A stretch of DNA of 64,000 nucleotides from an uncultured Anaerolineales bacterium (lineage in GTDB: Bacteria > Chloroflexota > Anaerolineae > Anaerolineales > Villigracilaceae): NCBI GenBank assembly GCA_937928015.1, contig CALFXA010000032.1, positions 3,728 through 67,727 on the forward strand, in the 5' to 3' direction. Each line of letters opens with the position of its first letter. Within the stretch, counting starts at the first letter, position 1. Below are positions 17,101-23,894 of the stretch, piece by piece. The notes beneath the pieces are model-generated. The model worked only from the letters and a program-made list of their open reading frames with translations. It did no database searches and was not told where the DNA came from. Position numbers and translations under genes: made by a program.

Positions 17101-19006
17101 GCCCGCCGATTACATCGCCAAACATGCCAAAATGAAGTTCAAAATGCTCGTCGCAGACGAATGCCTCGTGAAGGACACGCGGATCGAAACCAGCACAGGC
17201 CCAATAGCCATCCAGGATGTTCATGTTGGGGATTTGGTGCTGTCTTATAACCATGCAAACGGTCAAATGGAGTACCGCCAGGTGCTTCATACCATGAAGA
17301 ATCCTGCGCCCCATCACTTGATTCGTGCGGCAGGGATCGTTTGCACACCCAATCACCCCATTTTTACGGACAAGGACAATTATGTCGAAGCACAAAAGGT
17401 TCTTGGGAAAAAAGTAGGCGTGCTGCCTCGTGAGTTGGAAATTTCTGGACCGCCGCAAAACGGCGGTCTTGAATTTTCCAGCGTGGAACATGTTGAGATT
17501 CTGGAACGAGGAAGTGGATCAGGATTTGAACAGGTGTGTCCAGACGGTACGGTCTACAATTTCGAGGTTGAAGGAAACAACAACTACTTCGCCAACGGAG
17601 TCCTGGTCCACAACTGCCACCAGTTCAAATCCAAGTCTTCGGATCGCGGTGTGGCATTCCATCAATTGGTAGGCGCAACCCGTTACACCCTGACCCTGAC
17701 CGGCACCTTCTTCGGCGGCAAGAGCACCTCCATCTTCTGGCTGCTCCACCGTCTCAATGCTGGCGTACGCAGGGACTTCGCCTTCAACGACGAGAAACGC
17801 TGGGCGAGATTGTACGGTGTCCTGGAGATGACACGCAAGAGCAAACGCGCGAATGATAACGAAGAAGAAGACGGCTTCACGGGCAACCGTCGTTACCAGA
17901 ACCAGGCCAAGGAACAACCGGGCATCTCGCCCGCCATCGTGAATCGCCTGCTGGATACAACGGTATTCCTCTCCCTGAAAGACCTGGGATTGTCCCTGCC
18001 CCATTACGCCGAGGAAGTAGTCACGTTCTCGATGACTCCTGGCCTAGCTGGACAGTACCGCATGATGGAGAAGAAGCTGCGCGACCTGGCGCTCAACAAC
18101 CGTCGCTATCTCTCCACCTGGCTGCAATGGACTCTGGCCCGTCCCAACTCCGCCTTTCGGGATGAGGTAGTGGAAGTGGATGAGCTGGACCAACAGGGTG
18201 AGTTCCTCCGAAAGCAAATGCTAATGGACCTGCCAATGGTGGTAACAGATGAGACTCTGCCCAAGGAATCCTGGCTGGTGGACTTTTGCCGCTCCGAGCG
18301 TCAGCAGGGGCGTAAAGTGCTGATCTACCTGCGCCAGACTGGAACGCGCGACATCCAGGACCGCATCCTGCACATCCTGCGGAATGGCAGCGTGCGCGCC
18401 GAGGTCCTGACCAGCGGTGTGAACCCACGCAAACGCGAGGAATGGATCGCAAAACGGGTATTTGGATTGGATGCGCTGGTGGTAAATCCAAGGCTGGTGG
18501 AAACGGGCCTGGATCTGGTCGACTTCTCCTCGGTGGTGTTCGCCGAGATTGAATATTCCTTGTACACCCTTTGGCAAGCTGTTCGGAGGGTATGGAGGCT
18601 CGGACAGACCAAACCCGTCAAGGCGATCTTTTCGGTCTACAACGATGCGATGGAGGCGCGCGCGCTGGCTCTGATGGGGCAAAAGATGAAAGCGGCTCAA
18701 CTCCTCTATGGGGATGAGGTCGGCGGGGCCATTGTTCAGGAAAGCGACGGGGACATCTTGATGAAACTGGCACGGGAGGCTCTGGATTCAGCATCCCTGC
18801 CTGACCTGCAATCCCTGTTTGCAGAGGATGTAGTCGTCTCCAATTCCCCAATGGGTTGTCTTACTGCCCCCAGCGCTCCGTTGCCAGTCCCAGAATTGCC
18901 GCAAGTAGCGACCTGGGCAAACTGGATGACACAAAAGGCAGTAGTAAGCCCTGCAAATCGGTCCCGAGCCAAACAATCAACATTCAATCAGATATCGATG
19001 TTCTAA
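14195..19006 (+). CDS. DNA methyltransferase-SNF2-type helicase fusion interrupted by two inteins
   Basis: 1603 codons from ATG 14195 (AAAGGAG upstream); the spliced host protein would be 1105 residues. The N-terminal methyltransferase domain has motif I LLDPCAGEGT (34-43) and catalytic NPPY (97-100), a layout I associate with the DUF6094 family. The helicase part has Walker A GEMGAGK|TT, split by intein 1, and the DEAH-type box VADE|CH, split by intein 2. Helicase motif VI (AVRRVWRLGQTKPVKAI) lies near residue 1460. Cysteine pairs (SCPECGAP) lie between the two helicase motifs. Fused methylase-helicases such as phage P1 DarB protect incoming DNA from host restriction; that role here is inference. 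Both inteins must splice for an active ATPase. Confidence 0.88.
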   Translation: MRPPALEKAGYYPTSLHVAELLKTYFLPAESGRLLDPCAGEGTAASTLARALHCQSWGAELSPARAALAGEVMDRLFNSPWSTCHLTNETITLLFLNPPYSHDRLGDQKRLELEFLKSSTPKLLRGGALVYIVPHRLLRDLEVASHLAGYYDHLTVHRYPETEFNQVIVLGTKRLKFKAPSHEEIQRIQVWAEIEPPALVDKEQPLYELLPAPDKGAGGQVIRFSRLGWQPEEVVDATQKRGVLGSKEWLDLLNPARGLGEFKQPVMPLKKGHIAMLMASGMMGTLRLNDEDGQPMLVKGRVVKVTEKVEENTDKKGNVTSEVYRDRFVSTIAVLRQDGVEVIDQVEPLSKFMHRYGDQIGAHILSNYRPLYNFDPTPQETAILDTLGTKRKPLPGQEKAGLLPAQRHVAAGIARTIKKHGVGNVQGEMGAGKASRVTSRIYTPDGYKLMGEIQVGDQVINPDGGYANVIGVYPQGKVDIYRVTFSDGSYTDVTEDHLWYVRSPLRKWKGKPGYVKSLRQIMAEPLTHPTTGNHQVFIPMTQPVEFHKRNLPLDPYLLGVMLGDGHMGETSVRLTSADLELVEEIRNLLPAKLQIRHTRIYDWELTVGRGNGPNPLKELLSQMELLGCRSHEKFIPEDYLFSGIAERLSLLQGLFDTDGYAARGFAVEYLTTSPYLAVGVKELVQSLGGTVTTREKLPTFTYKGEKRTGKLTYRLYIKLPSSIMPFRLSRKVKAYQPGGKYEPHRSIVKIEHVGQDYAQCIMLDSENQLYVTDEYIVTHNTTIGAATVELLNAYPAIVLCPPHLVPKWIREIEETIPGAKAMELSRIGCNADDPGDVNDVRQFLDLHARGKLGSKPVAVMAHTSAKYGAGWEHAPVKKWFMDEEDQRLFQALSCPECGAPIQINLPGGLTVTATSMEELGDQRRFCQSERIGYELGEDGKVRRDEGGKPVWGKRICGAPLFQFTGRRWAPADYIAKHAKMKFKMLVADECLVKDTRIETSTGPIAIQDVHVGDLVLSYNHANGQMEYRQVLHTMKNPAPHHLIRAAGIVCTPNHPIFTDKDNYVEAQKVLGKKVGVLPRELEISGPPQNGGLEFSSVEHVEILERGSGSGFEQVCPDGTVYNFEVEGNNNYFANGVLVHNCHQFKSKSSDRGVAFHQLVGATRYTLTLTGTFFGGKSTSIFWLLHRLNAGVRRDFAFNDEKRWARLYGVLEMTRKSKRANDNEEEDGFTGNRRYQNQAKEQPGISPAIVNRLLDTTVFLSLKDLGLSLPHYAEEVVTFSMTPGLAGQYRMMEKKLRDLALNNRRYLSTWLQWTLARPNSAFRDEVVEVDELDQQGEFLRKQMLMDLPMVVTDETLPKESWLVDFCRSERQQGRKVLIYLRQTGTRDIQDRILHILRNGSVRAEVLTSGVNPRKREEWIAKRVFGLDALVVNPRLVETGLDLVDFSSVVFAEIEYSLYTLWQAVRRVWRLGQTKPVKAIFSVYNDAMEARALALMGQKMKAAQLLYGDEVGGAIVQESDGDILMKLAREALDSASLPDLQSLFAEDVVVSNSPMGCLTAPSAPLPVPELPQVATWANWMTQKAVVSPANRSRAKQSTFNQISMF
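15494..16534 (+). other. Intein 1 (class 3 type) with LAGLIDADG homing endonuclease, in Walker A
   Basis: 347 codons (434-780 of the precursor). Starts with Ala (ASRVTSRIYTPDGYKL), ends VTHN, and the next residue is Thr; removing it restores GAGKTT. Class 3 inteins lack a first-residue nucleophile and carry a W-C-T triplet: here W66 in block B (TEDHLW), C327 in block F (AQCIMLDSEN) and Thr+1. Endonuclease motifs LLGVMLGDGH and LLQGLFDTDGY are the paired LAGLIDADG helices. The DNA is visibly richer in A+T than the flanking host gene, as expected for a recent invader. Confidence 0.9.
17162..17614 (+). other. Intein 2 (mini-intein, class 1 type), in the DEAH box
   Basis: 151 codons (990-1140 of the precursor). 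Starts CLVKDTRIETSTG, has block B CTPNHPIF, ends NGVLVHN, with Cys as the first residue after it. These are canonical class 1 features. It is too short for a homing endonuclease and none is seen. Its removal joins VADE to CHQFKS, giving a DExH box. Confidence 0.9.
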
Positions 19007-19009
19007 ACG

Positions 19010-19042
19010 ACACGAGTCCAGACATAATGCCTGGGCTCGTGT
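19010..19042 (+). terminator. Terminator-like hairpin
   Basis: ACACGAGTCCAG (19010-19021) pairs with CTGGGCTCGTGT (19031-19042) with one G-U pair, then ATTCTT. It lies just after the methyltransferase-helicase stop and ahead of the GGAGG of the next gene. Confidence 0.65.
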
Positions 19043-19063
19043 ATTCTTGAATGGAGGTTCATC

Positions 19064-19495
19064 ATGACAGAAAAACCGAGATGCAAGAAGTGTGGACGGA
19101 TTCTAAATTCCATGGCAAGTATTGCTCGGGGATTGGGGCCCATCTGCGCTGGTGCGACCGTGAGACAGCAGAAGAGAGCGGTTCCTATTCGGGCAAAGCG
19201 GAATTCGGGGAAGGCATATCAGAGCGTTGGTACGAGTGAGAGTCAAGTTTTGCTCTTCACTGGCGAACTTCCAGCCAAACGAGTGAGCAGGAAGGAGTTG
19301 TATCAGAGGCGACGCGAGAAGCGCCGTCGCTCCTTCGAGACTCGCCAGGCGTTTGAATGCGGCTTGCTGTTGCCAAAGAAAATGCCGCTGGTGTATGAAC
19401 CCCTGGAAGATGGCAACTGGAAGGAAAATCCGAGTGGAAGGGTGATTCCCCATGAACGGCTGCAGCAGTACTTGACCCGCTATCGGTTGATATAA
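19064..19495 (+). CDS. Small zinc protein, DUF6011-like
   Basis: 143 residues, with GGAGG upstream. The N terminus CKKCGRILNSMASIARGLG followed by PIC gives a C-x2-C…C arrangement, the DUF6011-type signature seen in many phage and element proteins. The middle is very basic (RKELYQRRREKRRRSF), suggesting nucleic acid binding. Last gene of the plus-strand run, closed by a good terminator. Confidence 0.7.
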   Translation: MTEKPRCKKCGRILNSMASIARGLGPICAGATVRQQKRAVPIRAKRNSGKAYQSVGTSESQVLLFTGELPAKRVSRKELYQRRREKRRRSFETRQAFECGLLLPKKMPLVYEPLEDGNWKENPSGRVIPHERLQQYLTRYRLI

Positions 19496-19500
19496 ACCGC

Positions 19501-19540
19501 AAAGCCCCTGATTAGTTAAGATCAGGGGCTTTTTTGTTTT
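19501..19540 (+). terminator. Rho-independent terminator of the plus-strand run
   Basis: AAAGCCCCTGAT (19501-19512) and ATCAGGGGCTTT (19521-19532) form a 12-bp stem with an 8-base loop, followed by TTTGTTTT. It could also serve the converging AbiE transcript, since the reverse strand starts its T run with the same A/T pairs. Confidence 0.85.
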
Positions 19541-19572
19541 AAGTCATTGCCAGCATTGGGAGAGGGAGGCCA

Positions 19573-20430
19573 TTACTCCCACAATCGCCGAATCAACGTT
19601 TCGACCTCGGATAATATCTGTTCGGATGGTGGAGCATTGGGAACAAAGGGGAGAATCTGGGTTGCCCATTCCGCCCGTGCGATATTTTGAAGCGGCATGG
19701 CGAGGAAATCGGCAGGGCTTTTGAACTCAATGTTTCGCACTGCGCATTTTCGTTCAACCAACCCAGGGATCGGAACAGCGAGCCGTTCCCGGCGGAGGAT
19801 GGACCAGAGATCAAAGTAATCGCGACAAACGCGGCTTGCGCCCCAACCGCGCGCTTCCAAGCGGGCCTGGCTTTGCAACAATGCACGCAACTTTTCTGCG
19901 ACAATTTCGGAAAGGGTATACGTTTGAACGGCAACCGTCAGGGGTTCATTGTAGTCATGGAGGATCAGGCGAGATTCCGTCGGAACCAATACGGGTTCGT
20001 CCACGGTGACTTCCACTTTGAGACGGCATAGAGGCTGACGCTGGGAAGGGAACTGGACACGCACCAGAAATGCGGCCTGGTCGAAAGGATGTGGTTCCTT
20101 TAGGCGAAGCGCTTCCAACTGTACCTGAAACGGCCCCCGCTCATATAGCAATTCATTCATGTGGCGAATGGCTTCGTTCAACCTCTGCTCCAGGTCGGAA
20201 ATTGCGCCCGTCGAGCGCGTCGAAAAATCCAGATCCTCGGAGAAGCGGTAATCCCGATAATACAGCTTTCGCAATGCGGTGCCGCCTTTCAGCACCAGCC
20301 GCTCCCCTAGCCCAGGCGACTCTGCCACGGCTGCCAGCAAGTAACTGAGGGCATAATCCTTTTCCAGAATGTCCAGGCGCACGCCAGTTTCACCGGCGCG
20401 ATCTTTTAGCAGACGCGTGATCTCAGGCAT
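19573..20430 (-). CDS. abiEii: AbiEii toxin, nucleotidyltransferase
   Basis: 285 residues from ATG 20430, which overlaps the antitoxin stop by 8 bases. A longer frame to 20616 is out of phase with the antitoxin and rejected. The DNA polymerase beta-type nucleotidyltransferase signature KGGTALRKLYY…RFSEDLDF lies near residues 46-66, as in AbiEii/AbiGii toxins. These toxins block growth by modifying RNA (tRNA for close relatives), giving phage exclusion or element stability. A later segment, EIVAEKLRALLQSQAR, is also typical of the family. Confidence 0.9.
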   Translation of the reverse strand: MPEITRLLKDRAGETGVRLDILEKDYALSYLLAAVAESPGLGERLVLKGGTALRKLYYRDYRFSEDLDFSTRSTGAISDLEQRLNEAIRHMNELLYERGPFQVQLEALRLKEPHPFDQAAFLVRVQFPSQRQPLCRLKVEVTVDEPVLVPTESRLILHDYNEPLTVAVQTYTLSEIVAEKLRALLQSQARLEARGWGASRVCRDYFDLWSILRRERLAVPIPGLVERKCAVRNIEFKSPADFLAMPLQNIARAEWATQILPFVPNAPPSEQILSEVETLIRRLWE

Positions 20431-21271
20431 TCCGCCCACCTTGCAAGTTTTCGATGATGTGCCAGCGGGAATTGTGCTGCCCAGTGGAGCGTGCCTTTGG
20501 ATCGAGACGATAATAAGTCCTGACCCCCACGGCGCGCAAAGGCTCGATATTTTCCGGTGAAACACCCAGTTGCTCCAGAGTCCAACCCAGGCGCTTGATG
20601 ACAGCGCCCTCTCCATAGCGAAGCGCGTACTTCACCAATTGCCCTACGCGGATTTGGGCCAGGGCGTTCTCGAATAGTTCGATGGCCGCCACCATGCCCC
20701 CGAATATGTCCGCGCGGGCGATCAGATCGAGGGCGGTTCGTTCCGGGTCGGTGATCGCAATTTGCCGCCAGCGGTTGATCCAAATCCTTTGATGCCCAAA
20801 AAATCGTTCGGGCGCTGTAAATATGAATTCCACTTCCGCACCTCCCGCCTGCCACACCGATCGCCCGCGCGGACGATAAGCGTGTCCCTGCCGCATCTCG
20901 GGTGTGACGATCTTGGTGGGCGTCGAAGCTTGTACCATGCGCGGCAATTGGGTAGTAAATCCGTACTGCGCCAACGCGGACCAGTGGCTGATCGCAACAG
21001 GCTGCACCAGGGCGGCGGCAATCGCAAAAGGATGGACTTCTTCTGCAAACAGCGGACTCTTGACCAGGTAGACCCCCCGCTTGAGAATCTCCAACCAGCC
21101 CGAACGCGCCAAATTGCTGACCGCGCTCGTGACCTGGCGATTGGTGAGACTCTGCTCTGCTGCCACACGTTGAAGTTCATCCAGCGTGAAGAGCGGGCCG
21201 TGCCATTCCACAGCGGCCTGGAGTAATTTAAGTCCCTGAGATTGAGCGTAACTGACGTTGGCGGGAGACAT
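20423..21271 (-). CDS. abiEi: AbiEi antitoxin, winged-helix repressor
   Basis: 282 residues. The N-terminal winged helix (residues ~25-70, TNRQVTSAVSNLARSGWLEI) is followed by a YLVKSPLFAEEVHPFAIAAA segment and the typical AbiEi C-terminal domain (TDPERTALDLIARADIFGG). AbiEi represses its own operon and neutralises the toxin without needing direct contact (type IV). There is no ribosome binding site ahead of the ATG, and the inverted repeat at 21281-21319 ends ten bases upstream, so a leaderless transcript is likely. Confidence 0.9.
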   Translation of the reverse strand: MSPANVSYAQSQGLKLLQAAVEWHGPLFTLDELQRVAAEQSLTNRQVTSAVSNLARSGWLEILKRGVYLVKSPLFAEEVHPFAIAAALVQPVAISHWSALAQYGFTTQLPRMVQASTPTKIVTPEMRQGHAYRPRGRSVWQAGGAEVEFIFTAPERFFGHQRIWINRWRQIAITDPERTALDLIARADIFGGMVAAIELFENALAQIRVGQLVKYALRYGEGAVIKRLGWTLEQLGVSPENIEPLRAVGVRTYYRLDPKARSTGQHNSRWHIIENLQGGRNA

Positions 21272-21280
21272 TTGTATATT

Positions 21281-21319
21281 TTACTACGATAATCATTTAA
21301 TTATTGATTATCGTAGTAA
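21281..21319. promoter_or_regulatory. AbiE operator: perfect 15-bp inverted repeat
   Basis: TTACTACGATAATCA (21281-21295) and TGATTATCGTAGTAA (21305-21319) are perfect inverted copies around a 9-base A/T spacer. The repeat ends ten bases from the abiEi start codon. AbiEi proteins are known to bind inverted repeats at their own promoter, so this is the likely autoregulatory site. A/T-rich hexamers inside it could be the -10. Confidence 0.75.
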
Positions 21320-21395
21320 CAAAATAGCACAGTCTATATGAAGGCAGATTAGGCGGACCGTCCATATAGTATCGAGACAAATCCGTATTTTTAAA

Positions 21396-21470
21396 TGGAC
21401 TTCTTTCGGATTGACGCGAAGCGTATAGCGCAGTTCATCGCGGGTGAGATCGTAGAGACGGGCGTAATAG
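21396..21470 (-). pseudogene. Methyltransferase 3'-end remnant, copy 7
   Basis: Reads on the minus strand PYYARLYDLTRDELRY and then NPKEV, matching the inner part of the C terminus of the methyltransferase at 27399-31298. Like copy 5 it has extra codons between RY and PKEV (TLRVN here) that the resident gene lacks. It lies after the PLD gene and is the outermost copy; only about 75 bases remain. The rest of 21320-21527 shows nothing else. Confidence 0.8.
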
Positions 21471-21527
21471 GGTCTAGTTCAGCATGGGGTTTATTTCGAT
21501 TATCCTCGAAGTTGAATTTCGCAAATG

Positions 21528-22568
21528 TCATTTACGATGGTCTTTCAAATATTTTTTCAATCGGGCAGACACTGTTTTTCCAATTTGCTCAGGGTAACCT
21601 CTTAAGCCAAGTTCCTTTTTTGCCTCTGAATATGCGGCTTTGTCAAACTCTTTTCGCCATCCTTGCAAGTATCTATAAAACAACACCGACTGTTCCCTTC
21701 CCTCGCTGTTCATTACGTAAATAATTTTATTACATCGGGCAAATCCCATGCAGCGAGCATTATCGTCCAAAACAAAAAATATTTGATTCTCCTGATAATT
21801 TCGAGCATCCGTTTTCTTGCCTAAATGAATCCATTGGTTTGGGAAACTCATTCCTCTAGCGATTTTTTCTTTGCGAGTCTTCTTGACATTCTCCTTTAAA
21901 GTTTCATCGTCAACATAATCACCCACTCTGCAAAATTGATACGTTTCTCCTAAGGGCACCACCCATCTCTTTTGTTTGAATTTGCGTTTTCCAGTCAATT
22001 TACTTCGCCCTGATTTTTCCCAGTTACGCCGCTGCCTACGATACTTCTTCGCCTGATTGTATTTGACTTGATATTCATCAAGATATTTACCACCCTCAAG
22101 TGCGATCGTAATACGGCCATTCAGGGTTTTTCCAGTTTGTTTGAACACACTTGCGTTGTTGACTATTTCAAGGTTGACTTCCCCTGCGGACGCCAAGCCC
22201 TTGGGCGTTAAGTTTGAAGATCCAATAAATACCACGCTCTCTTCAGCATTTTTAAATCTTGCCAGTTTATAATGAAAGCCAAAATCGCCATCAAAGTAAA
22301 TGGAGAGTTGATTGGGATACTTTGAAGCCAAACTAAGCAGACCTTTTACCGCTCTTGGCTCGGTGACGAAATCGAATCGACCAAGCAGAAATTTTATTTT
22401 TGCTTTCCCTGCCAACGCTGTTTCCAATGACGGCTTGATTTGTTGAAATGCGCCAAATGTAAAAAATGCCGAAGCGATGATTGCCTCTTCGCAATCTTCC
22501 AATCTCGCGTTGAGACGTTGAGCAAAGGTCTCCTCTTCGGGAATGTAATGATAAATTTCATCATTCAT
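21528..22568 (-). CDS. PLD-family nuclease (DrmC-like position)
   Basis: 346 residues. The phospholipase D-type HxK motif is FHYKLARF (H99, K101), followed by FIGSSNLTPKGLASAG (G116-S-S-N119) and an acidic VNLEI. Only one HxK motif is present, so the enzyme would work as a dimer, as in the NgoFVII-type PLD nucleases. The second half is basic (YRRQRRNWEKSGRSKL) and probably binds DNA. DISARM loci carry a PLD protein, DrmC; this one lies at the promoter-distal end of the island. Copies of the methyltransferase 3' end lie on both sides of it, and AAGGATGAAGG from copy 6's flank serves as its leader. Confidence 0.8.
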   Translation of the reverse strand: MNDEIYHYIPEEETFAQRLNARLEDCEEAIIASAFFTFGAFQQIKPSLETALAGKAKIKFLLGRFDFVTEPRAVKGLLSLASKYPNQLSIYFDGDFGFHYKLARFKNAEESVVFIGSSNLTPKGLASAGEVNLEIVNNASVFKQTGKTLNGRITIALEGGKYLDEYQVKYNQAKKYRRQRRNWEKSGRSKLTGKRKFKQKRWVVPLGETYQFCRVGDYVDDETLKENVKKTRKEKIARGMSFPNQWIHLGKKTDARNYQENQIFFVLDDNARCMGFARCNKIIYVMNSEGREQSVLFYRYLQGWRKEFDKAAYSEAKKELGLRGYPEQIGKTVSARLKKYLKDHRK

Positions 22569-22574
22569 AATTCT

Positions 22575-22705
22575 GCCTTCATCCTTGACCTAACTTATCC
22601 CACGCCTCAAGCACTATGCGTCTCGTCCTGCGCGAAGCGTCCCCAAACTGCTTGACTTCCTTCTCATTCAACACGCGGACAGGTCTTCGCCAGGGAAATC
22701 CAAAT
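22575..22705 (-). pseudogene. Methyltransferase 3'-end remnant, copy 6 (frameshifted)
   Basis: Across frameshifts it reads DFPGE, then NEKEVKQFG and RIVLEAWDKLGQG, matching the C terminus of the methyltransferase. It directly abuts copy 5 with no gene between them, and lies immediately upstream of the PLD start. It is more degraded than its neighbours. Confidence 0.8.
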
Positions 22706-22712
22706 TCATCCT

Positions 22713-22939
22713 TCATCCTTGTTGACCTTGCCCATCCCACGCCTCCAGCACTAGACGTCTCGTCCGATACTCCCCAAACTGCTTGATTTCCTTCTCCTTT
22801 AGCACACGGAATGTCTCCCCAGGGAAATCCTCGCCGTGGACTTCTTTGGGATCGACGCCGAAAGGCGTGTAGCGCAGTTCATCGCGGGTGAGACCGTAAA
22901 GACGGGCGTAGTAGGCATCCAGTTCGGCGCGGAGTTGGG
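22713..22939 (-). pseudogene. Methyltransferase 3'-end remnant, copy 5
   Basis: An intact frame over this stretch reads LRAELDAYYARLYGLTRDEL, then RYTPFGVDPKEV and DFPGETFRVLKEKEIKQFG. It differs from the resident gene by the inserted TPFGV between RY and DPKEV, so it came from a different methyltransferase allele. The repeat begins close after the stop of the membrane coiled-coil gene. Confidence 0.85.
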
Positions 22940-22993
22940 TAGTGTAGTACGGCATTAGCAGAATCCCTAAACACAAAAACACAACATTTACAT

Positions 22994-23524
22994 CTATGAC
23001 TGCGCCTTGCTTATTCTGGATTGCATTATTGTTTCCATGCCGCCACAACCATAACATTTTGCTTCCAATAAGAAGTGAAGTTCCTTTCCTCCTAGTTCAA
23101 TTTTTTTCTTCAATTGATGTCGCTCAATTTTGCTGCAAAAGGCGCACTTATATGGTGGAGAGATTTTTTCAAGAAAATCTCCCAATTCATTCATTGTATT
23201 GATTATCTTCTCAAATCCATCAGTTATCAATTGATCTTTTTCTGCTTCTAATGCTTTTATCTTTTCTTTGTCAGGATTGACTTCCGAGGCTAGTCTTTCT
23301 AATTCTTCTGACAATAATTTGTGTCTGGCAGTCAGTCTTTGGATGAGTATGTCAGGAGCGAAATTAGATTCCTGTTCAAGCCGAGATTCCAAGTCGACGT
23401 TTTTTTCCTTTAGCCGCTCTATACGTTGCGATAGTATCCAGTAACCGTATGCCCCGCCAACAAGCATAATTGCGGTGACCGCAGGCCATCCTATCCAACC
23501 AGCAATAGAAGTATAAATATCCAT
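22994..23524 (-). CDS. Membrane-anchored coiled-coil protein with CxxC pairs (cargo 4)
   Basis: 176 residues, not recognised. One membrane span near the N terminus (WPAVTAIMLVGGAYGYWIL, ~13-31), then a long coiled coil (~32-100, RLKEKNVDLESRLEQESN, EELERLASEVNPDKEKIKAL), then two CxxC pairs (YKCAFCSKI, KCYGCGG) that probably bind zinc. GGAGG lies just before the start (CTGGAGGTTAAGA). In an immune island such a protein could be a membrane effector or sensor; this is inference. Codon use is A/T-rich, unlike the core genes. Confidence 0.6.
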   Translation of the reverse strand: MDIYTSIAGWIGWPAVTAIMLVGGAYGYWILSQRIERLKEKNVDLESRLEQESNFAPDILIQRLTARHKLLSEELERLASEVNPDKEKIKALEAEKDQLITDGFEKIINTMNELGDFLEKISPPYKCAFCSKIERHQLKKKIELGGKELHFLLEAKCYGCGGMETIMQSRISKAQS

Positions 23525-23611
23525 TCTTAACCTCCAGAATCAAAATAGCAGCGAAAAAATACCGATTGCTTCAAAAATGGTAAGCCAAATTCATCATTCA
23601 TCATTCCGCCT

Positions 23612-23880
23612 TCATCCTTGCTGAGCATCCCACGCCTCCAAAACGAGACGTCTCGTCCGATACTCCCCAAACTGCTTGACTTCCTTCTCCTTCAGCACAC
23701 GGAACGTCTCGCCAGGGAAATCCTCGCCGTGGACTTCTTTGGGATCCAAGATATAGCGCAGTTCATCGCGGGTGAGACCGTAGAGACGGGCGAAGTAGGC
23801 GTCCAGTTCGGCGCGGAGTTGGGCGCGGCGGACTTCGTCCCAGCGGAAGGGTTCGCCGTGGTAGTCGATAAACAGAAATG
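23612..23880 (-). pseudogene. Methyltransferase 3'-end remnant, copy 4 (longest)
   Basis: Reads YHGEPFRWDEVRRAQLRAEL, then DAYFARLYGLTRDELRYILD and FRVLKEKEVKQFGEYRTRRL on the minus strand, nearly identical to the last ~85 codons of the methyltransferase. It begins right at the stop of the TIR gene (a 96-codon frame, 23612-23902, overlaps that stop by 8 bases). Its downstream flank (23587-23623) keeps the sequence found at the start of the PLD gene, including ATGAATGATGAA. Confidence 0.85.
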
Positions 23881-23894
23881 AGTGATCGAAATAA

